A stretch of DNA of 19,387 bases, taken from the NCBI GenBank assembly GCA_002410715.1, contig DHOG01000162.1, positions 1 through 19,387 on the forward strand. The letters are read 5' to 3'. A program made the position numbers and the translations under genes. This stretch comes from Ruminococcaceae bacterium UBA5396 (GTDB lineage: Bacteria > Bacillota > Clostridia > Oscillospirales > Acutalibacteraceae). Every line of letters begins with the position of its first letter. Within the stretch, counting starts at the first letter, position 1. The notes beneath the pieces were generated by a model. It saw only the letters and a program-made list of their open reading frames with translations. It made no database searches and was not told where the DNA came from. Positions 14,923 through 19,387 of the stretch are shown here, piece after piece.

Positions 14923-15853
14923 AAGCAAGATAACCATTGTGGAAAATAAAGCCAAGGGCATTATCCTTGGGAACCATAGCAAAGACGGGCTTTTGAAGGC
15001 GGCGGCACGGTATCTTGTGCTGACGGGGATAGGATTTATTTTCATGTATCCCATTCTTTACATGGTTGCGAACAGCTTTCTGTCTCCGGAAGATTTGGCC
15101 GATCCAGCGGTCATTTGGATTCCCACGCAGCTTTATTGGGACAATTTTAAAAAGGCATTTCAGGTTCTGGACTTTTGGAACGGACTAAAGAACTCGCTGC
15201 TTGTTTCAACAGTTTCCGCGCTGCTGCAAACCTTATCAACTTCAGTCGTGAGCTATGGACTTGCACGTTTTAGGCTGCCCTTTAAAAAACTGTTTGTGGT
15301 ATTGATTGTGGCAACGTTCTTCATTCCCGTAGAAATTACTTCCGTACCGCGCTATGTCTTGTTCTATCGCTATGGATTTGTGGATACGCTGCTGCCATCG
15401 TACTTGCCGGCATTATCCGCACAGGGACTGAATTCAGCAATATTTATATTGGTGTTTTTTATGTTTTTTCGAAGCTATCCCCTGGCATTTGACGAGGCTG
15501 CGTCACTGGATGGTGCGGGTCGCTTTAAAATATTTTATAAAATCGCACTGCCCTTGTCCAAACCGGCGATCCTTGTTTCACTGCTTTTCTCATCTGTTTG
15601 GTATTGGAATGAGACGGCGCAATCCCAGATGTATTATGGCAATAAGTTTCCCTCGCTCATGCACCGACTTACCGAGTTTGGCTCTCGGTTCGCCAGTGTT
15701 ATGAAAGAATCGTCAAGTGCTTCAACAACCCCGACACAGGCGATTACGCTTGCGGCTACCATGTTGGCTATGCTTCCGATGATTTTGTTCTATTTAATTT
15801 CTCAAAAGCAGTTTATCAATAGTATCGAGCATTCAGGAATTACCGGAGAATAA
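14915..15853 (+). CDS. Sugar ABC transporter permease, MalG type (importer 2)
   Basis: 312 residues from GTG 14915, seven bases after AGGAGG (14902-14907) and overlapping the preceding gene by eight bases. A longer in-frame opening from 14846 has no ribosome binding site and is not used here. Membrane spans include YLVLTGIGFIFMYPILYMVA (about 32-51). The EAA loop begins at residue 194 (EAASLDGAGRFKIFYKIALP) and is intact. The C-terminus (QKQFINSIEHSGITGE) is MalG-typical. It is the last gene of the tightly coupled block; 64 bases follow before the GH30 gene. Confidence 0.94.
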   Translation: MHRSKITIVENKAKGIILGNHSKDGLLKAAARYLVLTGIGFIFMYPILYMVANSFLSPEDLADPAVIWIPTQLYWDNFKKAFQVLDFWNGLKNSLLVSTVSALLQTLSTSVVSYGLARFRLPFKKLFVVLIVATFFIPVEITSVPRYVLFYRYGFVDTLLPSYLPALSAQGLNSAIFILVFFMFFRSYPLAFDEAASLDGAGRFKIFYKIALPLSKPAILVSLLFSSVWYWNETAQSQMYYGNKFPSLMHRLTEFGSRFASVMKESSSASTTPTQAITLAATMLAMLPMILFYLISQKQFINSIEHSGITGE

Positions 15854-15917
15854 GCCGTATATGTGCCTCATTAACCTTGCATAGCACAATTTGATATATA
15901 AGGAGAGAGAACAGCCA

Positions 15918-17657
15918 ATGAAGCAAAAGAGAATGCGGTTGCTATCACTACTGTGGGTTGTAGTGATGCTATTATCCCTAACCAACTGTAAACCGTCATC
16001 TAGCAGTTCGGATGTAAGCAAAGCAACCAGCACCACATCAACCACCGAAACTGATAGCACAAGTAACACTACGACGGACGGCGTAACCAGTGAAACCGAC
16101 GGCACGACAACAGGAGGAGATTATATGGACCCTACCAGCGGCAATACAAATGCACCTTCCTCAACCAAGACAAGTCCAACTACAACACTTCCCATTGATA
16201 CCGGCGTTGCGTATACCGTTACAGGAACGCCAATGGCATTTGTAACCTATTCGACCCAAAATGCGTTCAAACGCGTTGACAGCAATCAGATACGAGTTTA
16301 CAACAAGAGCAAGCTGGACAAATCATCGGGTACGGTAATCGAAATTGTGCCTTCTATCGCCAACCAGACGATTCAAGGCTTTGGCGCATCGATAACCGAA
16401 TCATCAGCCTACAGCCTTTATCAAATTCCGGAGGCGGAACGCAATAAGGTTATGGAGCGCTTATTTCATCCGGACAAGGGAATCGGACTTTCCTATATAC
16501 GCAACACCATCGGTTCTTCCGACTTTGCCTTGACCGGTAAACCCGGAGAGAAAAATGCGGTGGGTCTGCCAATTGGTCCTTATACCTACGACGATGTTCC
16601 GGAGGGTGAAGAGGACTGGAAGCTAGAGCACTTTAGCATCGACCGTGATCTATCTATGGTTGTGCCCCTGACCAAGCAGGCCGTGAAACTTAACCCACGT
16701 GTAAGAATCATGGCGTCCCCTTGGACGGCGCCTCCCTGGATGAAGACACAGAATACACATTACGGGTATATAACTGTAGACGGAGAGCAGCTTCATGCTA
16801 CGCTGCGGGAAGATTGCTACCAAGTTTATGCGGAATATTTCGTCAAATACTTAAAAGCTATGGAAGAGAACGGAGTTCCCATCTACTCGATTACTCCGCA
16901 GAACGAACCGGGCGTGTCCATCCACTATCCTTCGATGAGGATGTCCTTGGATGAGCAGGTTGTTTTTGTTCGGGATTATCTTGTGCCGGCTTTGAGAAAG
17001 AATAATCTGAAAACAAAAGTATATGGTTTGGATAACAATTGGCATACCTATGCAGATGCACTGAAACTTCTCTTTAATGCCGGTGATTGCTTTGACGGCA
17101 TTGCTTTTCATTCCTATTCTGCCAACGGCTCTGTTCAGAAAAACATTTATTCCGCTTTCCCCGAGCAGGATATTATGGTTTCAGAGGGCTCCGGACTCGG
17201 TAATTCGTTTTTAAACGCCGTTTTCAACCACAGCAAGAAGATTATTGGCTGCTTACGCAATCAAGGCAGCGGATACGTCCTTTGGAATTTGGCACTCAGT
17301 AATAAGTATGGGCCGCTTACCTATCAGCCCGGTTCCAAATGTGATCCGCTTGTAATGGTGGATTATGTAAATCCCGATAACTCTGAAAAATATAAGGGCT
17401 ACAAATATACAAGCGAGTACTATGCGCTGGCACATTTCAGCAAGTTCATACGTCCCGGCGCCCGTCAGGTGTTCTCTACGGATCCTGATACCGTAAAAAA
17501 TGTATCTTGCCTCAACGAGGATGGTACGCTTGCTAACGTTATTATAAACTCCTCGCTGAAACCCATGACGCTAAAACTGGTTGTGGGTGACAAGGTAGTA
17601 GAGTATACGGCGCCTGCCAGTTCCATCGTAACCCTGGTCTGGGATGCGAACAAATAA
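15918..17657 (+). CDS. GH30-family glycoside hydrolase, lipoprotein
   Basis: Retaining glycosidase, probably acting outside the cell on a beta-linked glucan or a related glycoside. From ATG 15918 (AAGGAG at 15900-15905) it has 579 residues. The signal peptide ends in LTNC, suggesting a lipid-anchored Cys24, although Asn just before the Cys is unusual. Residues 25-95 are a Ser/Thr linker. The catalytic part opens with TIQGFGASITESSAY (Gln153 to Ala157 region), includes WTAPPWMK (269-276), the acid/base Glu330 in TPQNEPG, and the nucleophile Glu423 in MVSEGSG. A C-terminal beta-domain ends in TAPASSIVTLVW. These motifs fit GH30 subfamilies 1-3 (glucosylceramidase/beta-glucosidase and beta-1,6-glucanase) better than the xylanase subfamily 8. 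Substrate preference is inference. It may share the operon promoter; no separate strong promoter is visible in the 64-base gap. Confidence 0.92.
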   Translation: MKQKRMRLLSLLWVVVMLLSLTNCKPSSSSSDVSKATSTTSTTETDSTSNTTTDGVTSETDGTTTGGDYMDPTSGNTNAPSSTKTSPTTTLPIDTGVAYTVTGTPMAFVTYSTQNAFKRVDSNQIRVYNKSKLDKSSGTVIEIVPSIANQTIQGFGASITESSAYSLYQIPEAERNKVMERLFHPDKGIGLSYIRNTIGSSDFALTGKPGEKNAVGLPIGPYTYDDVPEGEEDWKLEHFSIDRDLSMVVPLTKQAVKLNPRVRIMASPWTAPPWMKTQNTHYGYITVDGEQLHATLREDCYQVYAEYFVKYLKAMEENGVPIYSITPQNEPGVSIHYPSMRMSLDEQVVFVRDYLVPALRKNNLKTKVYGLDNNWHTYADALKLLFNAGDCFDGIAFHSYSANGSVQKNIYSAFPEQDIMVSEGSGLGNSFLNAVFNHSKKIIGCLRNQGSGYVLWNLALSNKYGPLTYQPGSKCDPLVMVDYVNPDNSEKYKGYKYTSEYYALAHFSKFIRPGARQVFSTDPDTVKNVSCLNEDGTLANVIINSSLKPMTLKLVVGDKVVEYTAPASSIVTLVWDANK

Positions 17658-17682
17658 TAATGTAAGGAAAGGATGATAAGCG

Positions 17683-19387
17683 ATGGGTGTACGCAAGCGT
17701 TTGATATCCGGGCTGTCGGTAACGGCACTGTTAATAACGCTATTGTTAGCGGTTTGGTCAGCTCATACTCTGGTCAGCGCCGGCGCAGAGGATCCAATTA
17801 CATCTCCGGGACTGCCCGGCCCCGTAAAGCTGGAAGCCGAGCAATATGGTGAGAGTAGCCATTTCGATGTTAAGCAAAATGGCGACGGTCGCTATTCCGG
17901 CGACAAAGCCCTTGAGGTTAATTGGGAGTATAGTAGCAAAATCCAGTCAATGGAGGATATGACTGTGGGACTGGATGTTTCAAAAACTCCTTTCGTTCGA
18001 TTTGTGGTGGATGCTGAAAATGACGGCGAATATACCCTGGGAATTCGTTTCCGGTATGTTCCCTATGGTTTTCCGGAAAATAAAAAAATGAATCCTACCG
18101 TAGCAATGCTTGTCAATGACCGGGCGCCTGAAAAGATTACTATTACTACAGCCGAAACCGGTTCTCGAGATAATGCGATGGACCTTAAAGTCAATCTTAG
18201 CAGGGGACGTAATATCATTCGGTTCACCAGCATGACAAAGGAATTTATCGACTATGTAAAATTATACGCCACCAATAACAAATCGAATTTTTACCTGGGG
18301 ATAGACTATCTTGAAATACCGGATGGTATGTACGGCGTTCAACCCCAAAAGACGGAAGTCGACGCAAAGAAAGCAGAATATTATGCAAATATGACTCCAA
18401 GCAGCGATAATCAAGACTTTTGGGGACTGAAATATGATTATGTTGGCGATATAACGTCGGATACACTGACAGTCCGTGATCTTGGTCTTGTACCCTATTT
18501 TTCCATGACTGTCACGGCTCCGATGGACGGATACTATAATCTTGCACCAATCCCACGGTATCAGTCTACCGGTCCGGTTTCGCTCGGAGTGCTGGTTGAT
18601 GGCGTGAATCCGGGTGTAAAACCCGTTTTTCCGTCAACAGATAGCACGACAGTGCAAGACCGCGAACCGGAATATAACGTGTATTTGACCGAAGGCAATC
18701 ATATAATCACCTTTACGGGACTTATGGAGCCTGCGGAAAAATTTGTAAAGATGACAAACTTCTATAAAGTTGTTATGCGCGGCGGTCTAGAGTTTGCGCA
18801 GATGCAGGAGGATCCGATGAAGAACGATACGAATTACACCCGTATTGAAGCGGAAGAATATGGACAATGGGTTGAAAGCAAGCTGTATACAGGCAGTCGT
18901 GAAACCGGTTATAGCGGGGGGCGCGCAGTGGAAGTATACAACTACGACGCCCAGAATATCCAGACTTTTGAGGAAATGCAGGCAAAACTGGATAAATTTA
19001 AAACACCGTATATAGAGTATACCGTTGATGCGGAAAATGACGGCAATTACACCCTCTATTTTGGTGTGCGCTTTATAGGATTTTTGCCGGACAAAAGCCC
19101 GGACGTTTTTGTGGCAATCAACGAGGATAACCCCAGTAAAGTTACATTGCAGGGGGAAAAGGGAGGCGATTCTAAGCCTACCCGCATATTGGTTAATTTA
19201 GTGAAGGGCAGCAATAAGATTCGTATCACCAGCTATTCCCGTGAGTTTGTGGATGAAGTAAAAAGACGCGCCGAAGCCGGAGAGGAAGGCATCGAGAATA
19301 CCAATAACTTTTATTTGGCTTTTGACTATCTTGACATTCCGAAAGAGTTAACTCCGGTTCTTACCGGTATTCGGAACCCCGACGTTC
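17683..19387 (+). CDS. Secreted protein with tandem CBM6/35-like modules, truncated by window end
   Basis: The frame opens at ATG 17683, nine bases after AAAGGA, and runs to the end with no stop, giving 568 residues so far. A signal peptide (VRKRLISGLSV... to VSAGA) spans about 1-34. Module 1 (about 48-213) opens KLEAEQYG, includes VDAENDGEYTLGIRF and closes YLGIDYLEIP. Module 2 (about 387-553) repeats the same plan: RIEAEEYG, VDAENDGNYTLYFGVRF, YLAFDYLDIP. Between them (216-385) is a third beta-rich segment (YFSMTVTAPMDGYYNLAPIP; VYLTEGNHIITFTG), a diverged copy or a different sandwich. The fold call rests on the EAExY start and the GEYTL..R strand typical of CBM6/CBM35. The missing C-terminus could carry another enzyme or a binding-protein domain, as in the 979-residue protein at 4950. 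It is 25 bases after the GH30 gene, so it is likely cotranscribed. Confidence 0.82.
   Translation, partial: MGVRKRLISGLSVTALLITLLLAVWSAHTLVSAGAEDPITSPGLPGPVKLEAEQYGESSHFDVKQNGDGRYSGDKALEVNWEYSSKIQSMEDMTVGLDVSKTPFVRFVVDAENDGEYTLGIRFRYVPYGFPENKKMNPTVAMLVNDRAPEKITITTAETGSRDNAMDLKVNLSRGRNIIRFTSMTKEFIDYVKLYATNNKSNFYLGIDYLEIPDGMYGVQPQKTEVDAKKAEYYANMTPSSDNQDFWGLKYDYVGDITSDTLTVRDLGLVPYFSMTVTAPMDGYYNLAPIPRYQSTGPVSLGVLVDGVNPGVKPVFPSTDSTTVQDREPEYNVYLTEGNHIITFTGLMEPAEKFVKMTNFYKVVMRGGLEFAQMQEDPMKNDTNYTRIEAEEYGQWVESKLYTGSRETGYSGGRAVEVYNYDAQNIQTFEEMQAKLDKFKTPYIEYTVDAENDGNYTLYFGVRFIGFLPDKSPDVFVAINEDNPSKVTLQGEKGGDSKPTRILVNLVKGSNKIRITSYSREFVDEVKRRAEAGEEGIENTNNFYLAFDYLDIPKELTPVLTGIRNPDV

Noticed and set aside
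14545..15054. 169-residue minus-strand open frame across the two importer-2 permeases
   Set aside because: Antisense to two permeases with intact family motifs; composition mirrors the coding strand.

Overview
The window looks like a low-to-mid-GC Gram-positive chromosome, most likely a clostridial Firmicute (Oscillospiraceae or Ruminiclostridium-like). The evidence is strong AGGAGG-type ribosome binding sites, TTG/GTG starts, lipoprotein signal peptides, binding-protein-dependent sugar importers, a LacI-family regulator, and families (DUF5696, NHL/Yip1 fusion) that I associate with Paenibacillus and Clostridia. This placement is inferred from style and family content, not from a marker gene.

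Layout. (1) 1-1700 is a decayed, AT-richer flank. It holds a DUF2971-family gene broken by a stop and a frameshift, with a foreign-looking tail. It also holds a minus-strand remnant of what reads as an IS1595/ISXO2-type transposase, two AT-rich hairpins and the putative promoter of the next gene. (2) 1703-2713 is a LacI/PurR-type repressor. (3) 2714-3121 is a 408-base control region with two copies of the 12-mer TRAAACGTTTAA exactly 180 bases apart, each placed on a promoter-like element. A long leader follows, containing a 13-codon leader-peptide candidate with an excellent ribosome binding site. (4) 3122-15853 is a co-directional block: lipoprotein sugar-binding protein; very large membrane-anchored binding protein with N-terminal carbohydrate-binding-like modules; two permeases; NHL/TPR/Yip1 membrane protein; DUF5696 protein; two more permeases. 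From 4950 onward the genes overlap or nearly abut. (5) 15918-17657 is a GH30 lipoprotein, and from 17683 to the window end runs a secreted protein with tandem carbohydrate-binding-like modules, cut by the window edge.

Working model (inference): a Gram-positive glycan-utilisation locus under one LacI-type repressor. A surface-tethered GH30 enzyme and a multi-module binding protein act on an external beta-glucan-like substrate. Two binding proteins and two permease pairs import the products. No ABC ATPase is encoded, so a shared MsiK/UgpC-type ATPase elsewhere is presumed. The NHL-Yip1 and DUF5696 proteins lie between the two permease pairs, are translationally coupled to the downstream importer genes, and have no function I can name. 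They are the most interesting unknowns.
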